This document shows, piece by piece, positions 11,901-23,997 of a stretch of 64,000 bases of DNA (positions are counted from its first letter, which is position 1; the number at the start of each line of letters is the position of its first letter). The position numbers were made by a program, and so were the translations under genes. The notes under the pieces were generated by a model that had not been told where the DNA came from, did no database searches, and saw nothing but the letters and a program-made list of their open reading frames with translations. Origin of the DNA: Niebla homalea (taxonomy: Eukaryota; Ascomycota; Lecanoromycetes; Lecanorales; Ramalinaceae); NCBI GenBank assembly GCA_019925105.1, contig JAHGAU010000018.1:1054001-1118000 (forward strand), written 5' to 3'.

Positions 11901-14829
11901 TTAATTAAATATTTTTTAATTTTTATACTTAAAAACCTATTTAATTAACCTTTTTACCTTTATAGTCATAATTATATACCTTTTATTTTAAAAAATTTTA
12001 ACTCTTTAAAAGGGTTTTATTATTAAAATAATCTTATTAATTATTTTATTTAATATTTTTATTATTTATTTTATAAAAAGGTTAATCCGGTCTTTATTAT
12101 TTAATTAAGGGAGGTCCGTAAACTATATTATTATTTTCTCCGTTTTTATATAAACCTTTACTTTTTTTACCGTTTTTTACGCTTTCCTTATTGGTAATAA
12201 AATAATTATATTAACGGTTTAATTTAAGGTTATTTATATCGGTATATAATCCGAGTTATATTTTAAGTCTTTTTATAACCTATATATTATAATTACGCCG
12301 GTAATTTTTTCCGTATTAAAAGTTAAATTAATTATTATTTTAAATTTATAACTCTTTTATATAATAATCTTTTATAATATTAATAATAAAAAATTAAATT
12401 AAACGGTAATTATTAATAAGTTATCCGATTTAACGTAATTTATTATACGTTTTTTTTTTATTTTATATATAATAATATAAATTAAAGTCTTTAAATAATA
12501 TATATTTACTTAAAATAATTAAGATTTCTTTAAATAATAATATTATAAAAGGTTCTTCTTTATTAACCAACGGTAAGTTATATACGTTATAAATATTAAG
12601 GTTACCCTTTAAATCCTTTTTTTTTTATAATATAGAATATATAAAGGTTTCTATTATAGTAAATAATATCTTAATTATTTATATTGAGCCGCTTATTTAT
12701 AAAAAAATATATTTTGGTTATCTTATCCCCTTTAAAGGTTTAATAAAACCTTTTTTTTAAATTAATAAATAAATATATATATAAATTATACGGTAATTCT
12801 TATATTATTATAATATTAACATTTTTAACTTTTTTAAATTTAAATATTAATATTATAGCTTTAATTCTCTTATTACGGACGTTATACTATATTATTCTTA
12901 AAAACGTTAATATATTATATATTAACCTTTATAAAAACTTCCTTTTTTATATTTATTTAAATTACGGACTTCTTATTAAAGTTAAACGTTTTTTAATTTA
13001 ATACTTTTTAATTATTATTAAAGACGTAAAATAACTAGCCCTTAAGGTTGGGATTATAAAGAGTTTTCTTTTTTTTATTATTATTTGCCTTTTATTATTT
13101 AATTAATTAAGTTTATATCTTAAAGTTATTTTTAATTAATTTATTAAATTAATTTTATACGTATTATACCGTTAAATTTTCACGGCTATCCGGGTTTCCT
13201 TACGTTTAATCTCCTTAACTTTTATTATATATTTAGAATCCTATATTAAATATTTCTTTTTATTATATATAACGTATTTAAGCGTACCCTTTATAAGCCC
13301 CTTAATTACCAGCTTTATAGATTTATGGATATTATAGCTTTTAATATAAACCGTATATTTTATAATATTAAGGCATTTTGTAATAATATATTTATAACTT
13401 TAATACTTAAAATATTAATAAATATTAACCGTTTTATTTTATAACCGAATTATCTTAAAAAATCCCCCTTTAATAATTCCTTTATTTAGGATATCGTTAT
13501 ATATCTTTATTAACGTTATATTTAATATAACGGTAAAGTACCTTTTTACGTATATTAAAGAGTTAAATCTCCTTATTATTAACGGAAGCTTATAGTTAAT
13601 AATCTTAAGTTTTAAGTAAAGAACTATATTTTTCCTTTTTATATTCCTTAATATAATTTCTTTCTTAACTTCCTTAAAATATAATAGGTATATCTTATTT
13701 ATTATAACGGTAAATAATTACCTTAAAACCTTAATTAATTTATATTCTTCCTTATTAATTTAAGTTTTAAACCTTTTTAAGCTTTCTTTTATTTTTGAAA
13801 ACGCTATATTAAGAAGGATATCCTTATTTTATAATTTACGTACCGTAATAATCTATTTTATTAATAGTTTTATTATTACTTTAAAAGCCTTTATTAATTA
13901 TAACGGGTTTATTTTTACCGTTATATTCTTCTTTTTATTATTAAATAAACGGATTATTATTACTTTCGTTTTCCTTAATATAATTGCCCTCCCCTTTATT
14001 ATCCTTTTATTCTTTACCGCAAGAACCCTTTTTATTACTTTTATTATTTAACTTTTTTTTTATTTAAAAGGCCGCCGCTTTCATACTTTTATTTTATATA
14101 CTTAACCTTAAGCCATTATCCTTACCTTTTATTAACGCTTTTATTACCGCCCCTTAAGAGCCCTATAACCGCTTTATTTCCTCCAGTTTTATCCTTATTT
14201 TTATATAAAAGTCCCTTATATTTTTTTAGCTTAATCTATAATATTAGTTAGGTCTTTAATGTAATATCCTTTTACTTTAACGTAAAGAGTCTTTTTAAGG
14301 CCTTTACCGCCTTTTTTACCGCTTTTTTACCCTTATTTATTAAGCGATATATCGTCTTCGCCTTTTATTTTTAATCCCTTAAGGTCTTATTTTTTTTATT
14401 AATCTTATTTCTCCTTTATATACCCTTAATAGTACTTTTACCGCGGTCTTCCTACCCTTTCCCCCCGCCCGTATTCCTTATTATTAATACCGTACCGGCC
14501 TTTTTACCCCCTTATTTACTTATTATTTCCGTACTATTATTATACGTTTTATACGTTTTAATATACGTATTTTATTAACCTTAATTCCTTTATTTATTTT
14601 AAGTATTATCCAGCTTATTATTATTATATTGCCCGTATACGTCGTCGCCGTTTCTATTAATATAAGTTACTTACCCGTTTACCACCTTATTCTTAACCAT
14701 TACATTACTTCTACTTATCGCACTTAATATACTTCTCTTATTATTACTAGAGCTATGCATATACGCATCGTTTTGGACCTCTGGGGTCCCTTTGTTCGTC
14801 GCCATTTCCCTCCTTTATATAAGGTACTT
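8999..14829 (-). mobile_element. LINE copy M2 (Tad1-like, subfamily A), full length
   Basis: Complete 5.83-kb minus-strand insertion into P2 with a perfect 16-bp duplication, aataaaagaagaattt, at 8983-8998 and 14830-14845. The 3' tail is the tetranucleotide repeat at 8999-9018 (AATC repeats on the sense strand). The start codon is the complement of 14803-14805 and begins MATNKG; 14806-14829 is the leader. By comparison with P4, ORF1 occupies about 14805-12950 and ORF2 about 12930-9370. The reverse-transcriptase Asp pair is Asn-Asn (complement of 10839-10844). The first 60 bases of the element retain TG and CA while the body is CA/TG depleted. It is one of the best records of a complete insertion in the window. 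Confidence 0.95.
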
Positions 14830-14845
14830 AATAAAAGAAGAATTT

Positions 14846-16400
14846 AAATAATAATAAAAGGCTTAAAAAGTAATAATAAATATATTAATTAAAAAAGGGC
14901 ATAAAAGTTAAAAAGTAATTATATAAAATAAAACAGTAATTACGGAAGCTCCTCAAAAAATGAATTAAGTAAAAAAAGCCATAAAAAAATAAATAATAAC
15001 TAAAAAAGAAATACGTATAAAAAAAGGTAATAACGTTAAAAAAAATAAAAACAATAACGGTCCGTTTCTTAAATAAAGAAATAAAGTATATAATTATAAA
15101 GGTAAGTTTTTTATAGTTTATAAAGGTATTTAAAATAATAAAAAAAACATTAATAAACTAAATTATTATTGCCCGTAAACTATAAAGTAATAATATTTTC
15201 TTTAATATTACGTTATTAAAAATAAAAAAGGAACTTAAAAAGTTAAAAATATAAACCGGTAAAAATAAATTTGAAATAATAAAAGTATTAAGATAATTAT
15301 TTATTATTATAATAAACGGAATTTTATTAACGTACTTTATAAACGTAAAAATAAAAACTAATTTAAAATAAATAAAAAAAGAATACGAAATTTTTTATCC
15401 CGGATTAAAGATTATAAATTATAAACTTTTTTTAAAAATAAAAAAATTAAATATTATAAAATAAATAAAGAAATATTCTATAGTTATTTTAAGTATAACA
15501 TTAATAAAAATGTACAATAATATTTTTAATAACAAAATATTGAAAGTAAATTTTATAAATTAATATAATTATAAAATAAAATAATAAAAATTTATTAATA
15601 TTTTAAGTATTAAGGATACGGATATATTATTATATAATATTTTAATAATATAAAGTATATAATATATATAAAAGGGTATAATATATATAAATAGATAAAC
15701 TTAATAAATAAACGTTTTATTAAAAACGTTTATAAATATATAATATATAAAAAAAAATATTTAATTTAAAACTTCAAGTATTTAATAGAGTTTAAGGAAG
15801 TTAAACATAAAGAAATTAATATAGTTATTAAAGTTTAACGGTATAATTTATATAAAATAAGGTTAATAAGTTAATTAAAAACGGTTTTAAAGTGAAAGTA
15901 AAATTAATTAAATAAAAAAAAATTAAAAAAAATAACGGATAATATAAAGAAAAGGAAGTTTATTATAATATTAATCTTTAAGTTTAATTACTTTAAAGCG
16001 ATAATAATTATTATAAAAAATTTATATTAAATAATATTTAACTTTAACGGGAAATTAATAATTTTAAAAAAGATTAACGGAAAAACTTAAATAAATATTA
16101 ATATATAATATATTAACGCTTTTAAAAATAATATAATATAATATATAAAATAAAACAATTAAAGTAATATTATTATTATTTAAATTTAAGGAAATAAAAA
16201 ATATTAATATTATTACGATATAAGAATTATTATATAATCTATGAAAAAAAGAAAATTATTAAAAGGATTAAATAAAGATATTTTTAATTAATAATATATA
16301 TTTTAATCGTTTTTTAAAAATAATATGAAAATAAAATAAAAAACTTAAATTTTTCTTTAAGTTCTTATTCCTTAAAAAGTTAAACGGTATAATAATTAAT
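14846..16400 (+). mobile_element. LINE copy P2, second segment with internal deletion
   Basis: P2 resumes after M2 with ORF1 sequence, passes the zinc-knuckle region, then jumps near 16240 from the equivalent of P5 about 57785 to about 58680. Roughly 0.9 kb of endonuclease region has therefore been lost. It ends at the target duplications of M3 (aataattaat, 16391-16400) and of LTR element 2 (ttaat, 16396-16400), which overlap. Confidence 0.8.
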
Positions 16401-16563
16401 TGTCAGGGAACTGATGTATGAGGTTTAGCTATGAACGGAATAATAGCTATGGTGGTGTCTATGGTACAAAATGCACCTATCATATAAGTGTGGGTGCCAA
16501 GGAGCTAGTCCTTATAAGGTAAGTAGGCAGAGGCTGGGAGCAAGGCCTGCTGGAACCATAATA
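16401..16563 (-). repeat. LTR of element 2 (left copy)
   Basis: Starts TGTCAGGGAACTGATGTATG and ends ACCATAATA; the right copy starts TATTAGAGAATTAATATTTA and ends ACCATAACA. The end differences are mainly transitions of the RIP kind, with a minority elsewhere going the other way (gtacaaaatg here, gtacaggatg in the right LTR). Much of this copy looks barely mutated at CA/TG sites. It is the 3' LTR if the element runs on the minus strand. Confidence 0.88.
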
Positions 16564-18002
16564 CGATCCCCTCCTTTACGACGGTGAGCTCCTGCTACCT
16601 AGATTAAAACCACCCTTATCGGACCTAAGCATAGCCTTATAGAATTACCGAGTATATTAATATTACCTTTAATAAGCGTGGTGGTTAAGCGGTAAAAGCC
16701 GAGCAACCCGGGTATTAAGAAAAAGCTCCTGAAAAAAGGTAAAAAAACCGATTATAAAAATGAAAAAATCGACTTAAATTAAGTCGATCAACGTAATCTC
16801 CGGGGTAAAACCGAGTCGTATATTTTTTATCGAAAAAAGGTTTAATGTAGGGCTATTACCGTAGACGCCGTATTAAAGCTGAAGCGATTAACGGGGTATT
16901 CGTAAATAAATCGATTAAGTAACTCTTACCTATATAAATAAGTTAAAACCATAAAAATGATTTTTACCCTTAATACTGCCGTCGTACTTATAAATATAAT
17001 ATAGATTTCTTTGCTTTTACTTTACCTATAATATTATCCTTATTAATATTATTATTAATATTAACCGTTACTTAATTATTAATTATTCCGGCCTATAAGC
17101 TACTTTATTAAAAGCCTTATAGTTATTAACGTCTTATAGGCTTATAACGTAATAATAATATATTTACCGTAACTTTTATAAGACGAAAATCAGAAATCAA
17201 TCTATTATTAATAATAGGCTTACGTAAGTATTATAATTAAAGTATTAATAGGCTTATTTACGAAGTCGATAAATTAAAGGTATTAATTTAGGCCTTATAT
17301 TACGGGCAGGGCGATTAAGTACTTACTCGTTATACGGCTTAAAGATTTTTTAACAGCAGGCTTATTTACGGTATCGTTTTAAATATTCTTCTTTATAATT
17401 TATTTTTTACTCCGCCTCGTTTAACCCGATCTATTATTATTAGTTTTAACGTTACTTAATAATTAATAATTCCGGCCTATAAAGGTCCTTATTCTTGGTT
17501 TTTATAGTTATTAATATCTTATAAGTTTATAATATATTAATATATTAAAGGGTTCGTTAAAATAAAAGGATTATTAATTAAAGAATTAATTTAAGCCCTA
17601 TATTATAAATAGGGCGATTAAAGGGTTTTTTAATAATATGCCTATTTATAATATCGTTTTAAACGTATCTTCTTCTTAATTATACCGTTTTTAATATAAG
17701 GTTATTATCTTTATATTATTTATTTTTAAGTCTTAATTAACTTAATTACTATTAGTATTAACTTTTACTTAGTTTAGCCACTCCGGCTTATAAAGGTTTC
17801 CACTCTTGGTTCCTATAGTTGCTAACGTTTTATAGGTTTATAATACGTATTTACTGTATGGCTTATTAACTGACTATATATGCTTTACTCTGTAATACCC
17901 CGGCTACTTTAGCCGGCTAACTGATAGTATTATTTTTAGTAAAGTACGACTATATACGCGGCTTATAACCAACCTCGCGATACAGAAGGATAACTATTAT
18001 TA
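16564..18002 (-). other. Interior of LTR element 2 with imperfect tandem repeats
   Basis: No complete open frame. On the minus strand, translation through stops gives recurring similar segments (for example a YKxIxRxQLQ-like segment where TAG is read as an original CAG), which suggests former coding sequence. A short inverted repeat, atcgacttaaattaagtcgat, lies near 16768. A block resembling a tRNA A-box (tggttaagcgg, 16682-16692) is present, but no B-box stands at the usual distance. Blocks near 16681 and 16795 are shared with LTR element 1. Confidence 0.55.
17050..17860 (-). repeat. Three imperfect tandem repeats inside LTR element 2
   Basis: Units begin near 17053, 17437 and 17757. Each contains a version of ttccggcctataa, then tatagttattaacgtcttat, then aggcttataacgta. 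The first two units also share a downstream block ending in cgttttaaa (near 17370 and 17660). The third is truncated by the element's end. Spacing is about 385 and 320 bp, so the units have gained or lost sequence. Minus-strand translation is partly alike in all three, pointing to an internal duplication of coding sequence before mutation. Confidence 0.6.
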
Positions 18003-18165
18003 TATTAGAGAATTAATATTTAAGGTTTAACTATAAACGGAATAATAGCTATGGTGGTATCTATGGTACAGGATGCACCCATTATATAAATTTGGGTACT
18101 AAGGAGCTAGTCCTTATAAGGCAAGTAGGCCGAGGCTAGGAGCAAGGCCTACTAAAACCATAACA
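18003..18165 (-). repeat. LTR of element 2 (right copy)
   Basis: 163 bp, the same length as the left LTR. It ends in CA (taaca, 18161-18165) and is followed directly by the ttaat duplication at 18166-18170. It carries more C->T and G->A changes at its outer end than the left copy. It is the 5' LTR if the element is on the minus strand. Confidence 0.88.
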
Positions 18166-18170
18166 TTAAT

Positions 18171-21100
18171 ATTAATTAATTAATTAATTAATTTATACTA
18201 CGGATTTAGCTAAGTTAATTCCGGCGTTCCTTAATACGTAGCCTTTTAACCTTATTAATAACCGTAAAAACCTGACGCTTATAACGTTAAAGTAAAAACC
18301 GGCGTTTATGAAATTTTTACCCTTTATCCTTTAAGGTAAAGGATATTAACGGCCGTTTAAAAAGTAATAATTTATTTATATACTTCTTATGTTTTAATTC
18401 CCTTAAGAAAATCCATAATATTATAATTATATCGTTATAAAGGTTATTCTTAAATTCCTTATTCTTCCGCTCTTTTATATATTTATATTATTTTAACTTT
18501 ACGTAATATCTTTAAATATTTTTATTAATATTTACGCGTTTAATATATATTCCTTTTATATTATTATTGCCGTTAATTCCTTTAAAGACTTTTAATAAGT
18601 ATTTATTATTATATTTCTACGGCTATAAAAGATACTTTCCGGGTTATATAATTAATATAACCGGTTTTTATTTATTTATTTTTTCCTTAATTAATAATAA
18701 GCCTTTTCCGTAAAGTCTTTAATAACTTTATTTATCTTTATAATAAAGTTAAACTATAGTAATAATCCGGTAAATATTATAAATTTAACGTTTACCCGGA
18801 TATTTTATTTTATAAATAATATTTAATAATAATTATAAGTATTAATTTTTATTATAAGTTTTAACTTAATTTCCGTAAATAAAAAATAAAAAATAAAAAT
18901 ATATATAACGTCTTATTTTCTTTATTTATATTTATATCCGGCGTTTATCTAACCTCCGATATATATAATAAATAAAAAGTACGTTAAACCGTTTTTCCCC
19001 GTCCGGAGTTAAATTATTAATACGTTATTACCCTTCCTTATAATATTATAATAACGGAAAGATTTATTAATAATTTTTTTATCGTTAAAAGTTAAGTAAT
19101 AATAATTTTAAAGTATAAAGTTTTTATATTTTTATTAACGCTTAATTTATTTTCTTATAATTTATAAAGCGATCGTTATAGTTCTTGCTCTTTAAATCCC
19201 CTTAATTTTAATTTTTCTTATATTTAACGGGAATTTATATATGCTTAAATTAATTTTTAAGATATTAATAAAGTTAATTTTCTTCTTAATTTATTTTTAT
19301 TTTATTTTAATAAAAAAAGGATAAATATCCTTAGTTTATTCTTTTTAACTTAAGACTTATTAAGATTCTAGCGGATCCGCCCGTTTTTTATTATCGTAAT
19401 TAAGTATATATATTTCTTTAACTTTACTTAAGCGATTATTTAATTTAATAAAACCTTAAGTAATAATATAAAAACTTTAAACTTTAATACCGGGATAAAG
19501 GTTATTTTATAAATATTATAAATTATTTTTAAATACCGGTTTTAAACTTTTATAATATTTAAATAAGCTTTTTCTTATATTCCGGTGTACCCTTAAGTAT
19601 ATATTAAATAATTATAGCGTATATTATAATTAACTTTATTATAATTTAATTAATAATCCGGGCTTTTTATAACGTAACTCTTTATATTAATACGGTAAAA
19701 TAAGTAAAACCCTTTTCTTATAAAGTTATTTTCTTTTAAACCTTTTTTATATAATCCTTCTAATTGAATTTCTTATTTACTTAAAAATTAAAGACTTTAA
19801 TATTAATATTTAACTTTATTATAACTTTACTTAAGTTTATTATAATTATTATACTGTATAGCTTCAGACTTTTAATTATATAAATGAGCTTATATTTATA
19901 TAATATAAATTAAATTCCGTAAATTTTTATTTATTAAAAATAAATATTATAAATTTATATTAATTTCAAATAATTTATATATATAAAGGTATTATAAGTT
20001 AAAAAATAAACGTTATTAATAAAATTTTTAACTTAAACCTTTTATTTTAACTTAATAAGCTTTTTAATTAATAAACCGTTAAAGATTAAAAATAATATAA
20101 GAAAAATAACTAATCCTTAAAGAATCCTTATTATAATAGGCTTTATTAGGCTTATTTTTTATATTAAGTTAATTAACGTAATTTAATTATTTAAGAAACT
20201 TTTTCTTTATTTAATTAAGAAAAATAATATCTTTTTTTACCTTAAGTTATATAGTAACCTTTAATAATTCATTTTATGAAAAATCTTTATATCATTAAAA
20301 AAGAAGATTTATAATATATTTCTTCCCGTAATTTTATACTATATATATGTTATTAATTAATCTTTTAAAAGCTATTTTTATTAACCGATTTCTTTTTATA
20401 TTTATTTATTACTTAAGGAGAAGTCCGTAATTTCCTATATAATTATTAAGGATCTTTATTATTACCGTTTTTAAGGTTTTCCTTAACGTATAAAAGAATA
20501 TAATAAATTTATAAGTTTTTATTTTAAAATAATCCGGCTTAATAAGCTTTTTAAGGATAATTATTTTATTTTTTTAAATTTATATAAATAATAATTAACG
20601 TTAAAATATATTGAAAAAGGTAAATAGAGACTTTCTTAAACGGTAAAATTATTATTAATAAGAATTTATTAAGAATCTTATTTAATTTTAAAGTTTTTTT
20701 TTTCTTTAATTTATTAATCGTTTTAATTATTATATCTTATATTATAATATTATTTATTAATACGGGGTTAAAGTACGTAACGCCGTTAATATTATTTAAG
20801 TTAACTTTTAACGGAAAAGGGAAAAATACTCCTTTAAAAGCTTCAATTTTATTATTAAAAATACTAATTAATATATTATCGGGTTTTTTAAGGGGCGGGA
20901 ATTTAAAAATAAGTTTTAATTTCTTACTTTATTCCCTATTATATTTCGTTAATTTTTAAATATTATAAGATAAAACCGTTAAGTTATTTATTATAAATTA
21001 AAAGTATATTTATTTAACTTTCTTAATAATCCTTTCCTTTTCTTTTTAAGTAACTTTTAATTAATTAAGTATTTCTTAATTTTTATATTTAAAAGTTTAC

Positions 21101-23987
21101 TTAATTAATTTTTTTATTTTTACAATTATAATTATATATTTTTTATTTTAATAATTTTTAACTTTTTAAGAAAGCTTTATTAATAGGATTATTTTATTAA
21201 TTATTTTATTTATTACTTTTATTATTAACTTTATAAAAAGGTTAATTTAATCTTTATTATTTAATTAAAAGAGGTCCGTAAATTATATTACCGTTTCTTC
21301 CGTTTTTATATAAATTTTTACTTCCTTAATTATTTTTTACGCCCTCCTTATTAATAATAATAAGGTTATATTAACGGTTTAATTTAAGGTTATTTATATC
21401 GGTATATAATCCGAGCTATATATTAAATCTTTTTATAACTTATATATTATAATTACGTTAATAACTTTTTTTATATTAAGGGTTAAATTAATTATCGTTT
21501 TAAACTTATAACTTTCTTATATAATAATTTTTTATAATATTAATAATAAGAAATTAACTTAAATAGTAATTATTAATAAATTATCCAATTTAACATAATT
21601 TATTATATATCCTTCTTTATTTTATATATAATAATATAAGTTAAAGTCTTTAAGTAATATATACTTATTTAAAATAATTAAACCCTTTTTAAATAATAAT
21701 ATTATAAAAAATCTTTCCTTATTAACCGGCAATAAATTATATACGTTATAAATATTAAAATCGCCTTTTAAGTTCCCTTTTTTTTTTATAATACGGAGTA
21801 TATAAAGGTTTTTATTATAATAAATAATATCTTAATTATTTACGTTAAGCCGTTTATTTATAAAGAAATAAATTTTAATTATTTTATCCTTTTTAAAAGC
21901 TAAATAAAACCTTTCCCCGGGTTAATAAATGAATATATTTATAAGTTATACGGTAATTTTTATATTATTATAATATTAACGTTTTTAACTTTTTTAAACT
22001 TAAATATTAATTTTATTACTTTAATTTTTTTATTATAAACGTTATATTATATTATTTTTAAAAGTATTAATATATTATATTTTAATTTTTATAAAAGCTT
22101 TTTCTTTTATATCCGTTTAAATTACGGATTTCTTTTTAAAGTTAAGTGTTTTTCAATTTAATATTTTCTTAATTATTATTAAAGATATTATATAGTTAAC
22201 CCTTAAAATTAAAATTATAAAGAACTTTTTCTTCTTTACTTTATCCGTTACCGTTATTTATTTTTTATTATTTAATTAATTAATTTTATATTTCAAGGTT
22301 ACTTTTAATTAACCCGTTAAATTAATTTTATTCATATTCTATTATTAGATTTTTATAATTATACGGGTCTTTTTACGTTTAATCTTTTTAACTTTTATTA
22401 TATATTTAAAATCCTATATTAAATATCTTTCCTTATTATATATAACGTATTTAAACGTACCCTTTATAAGCCCCTTAATTATTAATTTTATATATTTATA
22501 GATATTATAGCCCTTAATATAAACCGTATATTTTATAATTTTAAAATATTTTATAATAATATATTTATAATTTTAATATTTAAAATATTAATAAATATCC
22601 GCCGGTTTATTTTATAATCAAATTATCTTAAGAAATCTTTTCTTAATAATCTTTTTATTTAAAACGTTATTATAAATTTTTATTAACGTTACGTTAAATA
22701 TAACAATAAAGTACATTTTTACGTATTTTAAGGAGTTAAGTTTTATTATTATTAAAAGAAACTTATAATTAATAATTTTAAACCTTAAATAAAAAACTAT
22801 AGTTTCCTTTTTTATTTTCTGTAATATAATCTCCTTTTCGGCTTTTATAAAATATAATAAATATTTTTTTATTTAATATAATAATAAATGATTAACTTAA
22901 AATCTTAATTATTTTATATTCTTTTTAATTAATTTAAACTTTAAATTTCTTTAAACTTTCTTTCGTTTTTAAAGATATTATATTAAAAAGGATATCCTTA
23001 TTTTATAATTTACGTACCGCGATAATTTATTTTATTAACGGTTCTATTATTATTTTAAAAGTTTTTATTAATTATAATAAATTTATTTCCGTAATTACGT
23101 TTTTCTCCTCGTTATTAAATAAACAGATTATTATTATCCTTTTTTTTTTTTAATATAACCGTTTTTTTCCTCCGTTATCCTTTTACTTTTTATTACGGGT
23201 ATCTTTTTTATTATCCTTATTATTTAAATTTCTTTTACTTAAAAAGTTACCGTTTTTATATTTTTACTTTATATATTTAATTTTAAGCTGCTTTCTTTAC
23301 TTTTTATTAATACCTTTATTACCGCCCCTTAAGAGCCTTTTAACCATTCCGTTTCCCTTAATTTTACCCTATTTTTATATAGAAGTCTTTTACGTTTTTT
23401 AACTTAATCCGTAATATCGGTTAGGTTTTTAACGTAATATACTTTTACTTTTTTAAAAAGAATCCTTTTTAAGGTTTTTATTATTTCTTTTACCGTTTTC
23501 TCGCTTTTATTTACCGGGCAATATATTATCTCCGCTTTTTACCTTTAATCCCTTAAGGTCCCTTCCTTTTTATTAAACTTATTTCCCTTTTATATACCCT
23601 TAATAATACTTTTACTACGGTCTTCCTACCCTTTCCCCCCGGCTATACCCTTCACCATTAATATTATACCGGCTTTCTTACCCCCTTATTTACTTATTAC
23701 TTCCGTATTATTATTACGTATTTTACGTATTTTAATATACGTATTTTATTAACCTTAATTCCTTTATTTATTTTAAGCGTTATCTGGCTTATTATTATAA
23801 TATTATTTATATATATTATCGCTATTTTTATTAATATAGGTTACTTACTTATTTATTACTTTATTTTTAATTATTACGTTACTTTTATTTATTATACTTA
23901 ATATACTTTCTTTATTATTATGAGAGCTATACGTATACGTATCATTGTGGATTTCTAGGGTCCCTTTATTCATCGTTATTTTCTTTT
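18171..23987 (-). mobile_element. LINE copy M3 (Tad1-like, subfamily A), full length
   Basis: Complete 5.82-kb minus-strand copy inserted in P2. The target duplication aataattaat is at 16391-16400 and 23988-23997; LTR element 2 later entered between the left duplication and the tail. The tail has decayed to TTAA repeats (18171-18192), each TTGA unit having lost its G. The start codon has become ATA (complement of 23977-23979) with a very short leader. By comparison with P4, ORF2 lies at about 22110-18550. The reverse-transcriptase Asp pair is Asn-Asn (complement of 20012-20017). It is more heavily mutated at both ends than M2. Confidence 0.92.
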
Positions 23988-23997
23988 AATAATTAAT

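Larger units (their letters stand above)
16401..18165 (-). mobile_element. Small non-autonomous LTR retrotransposon 2 (1765 bp)
   Basis: Two 163-bp direct repeats (16401-16563 and 18003-18165) flank a 1439-bp interior, with a perfect 5-bp duplication ttaat at 16396-16400 and 18166-18170. On the minus strand the sequence next to the left LTR is a purine tract, AAAGGAGGGGATC (complement of 16565-16577), which fits a polypurine tract, and TAATAGTTATCC lies just inside the right LTR, a possible primer-binding site damaged by mutation. No protease, reverse transcriptase or integrase is visible. The interior carries about three imperfect tandem repeats. The element landed exactly at the border between host P2 and the tail of M3, so it is younger than M3. 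Confidence 0.86.
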
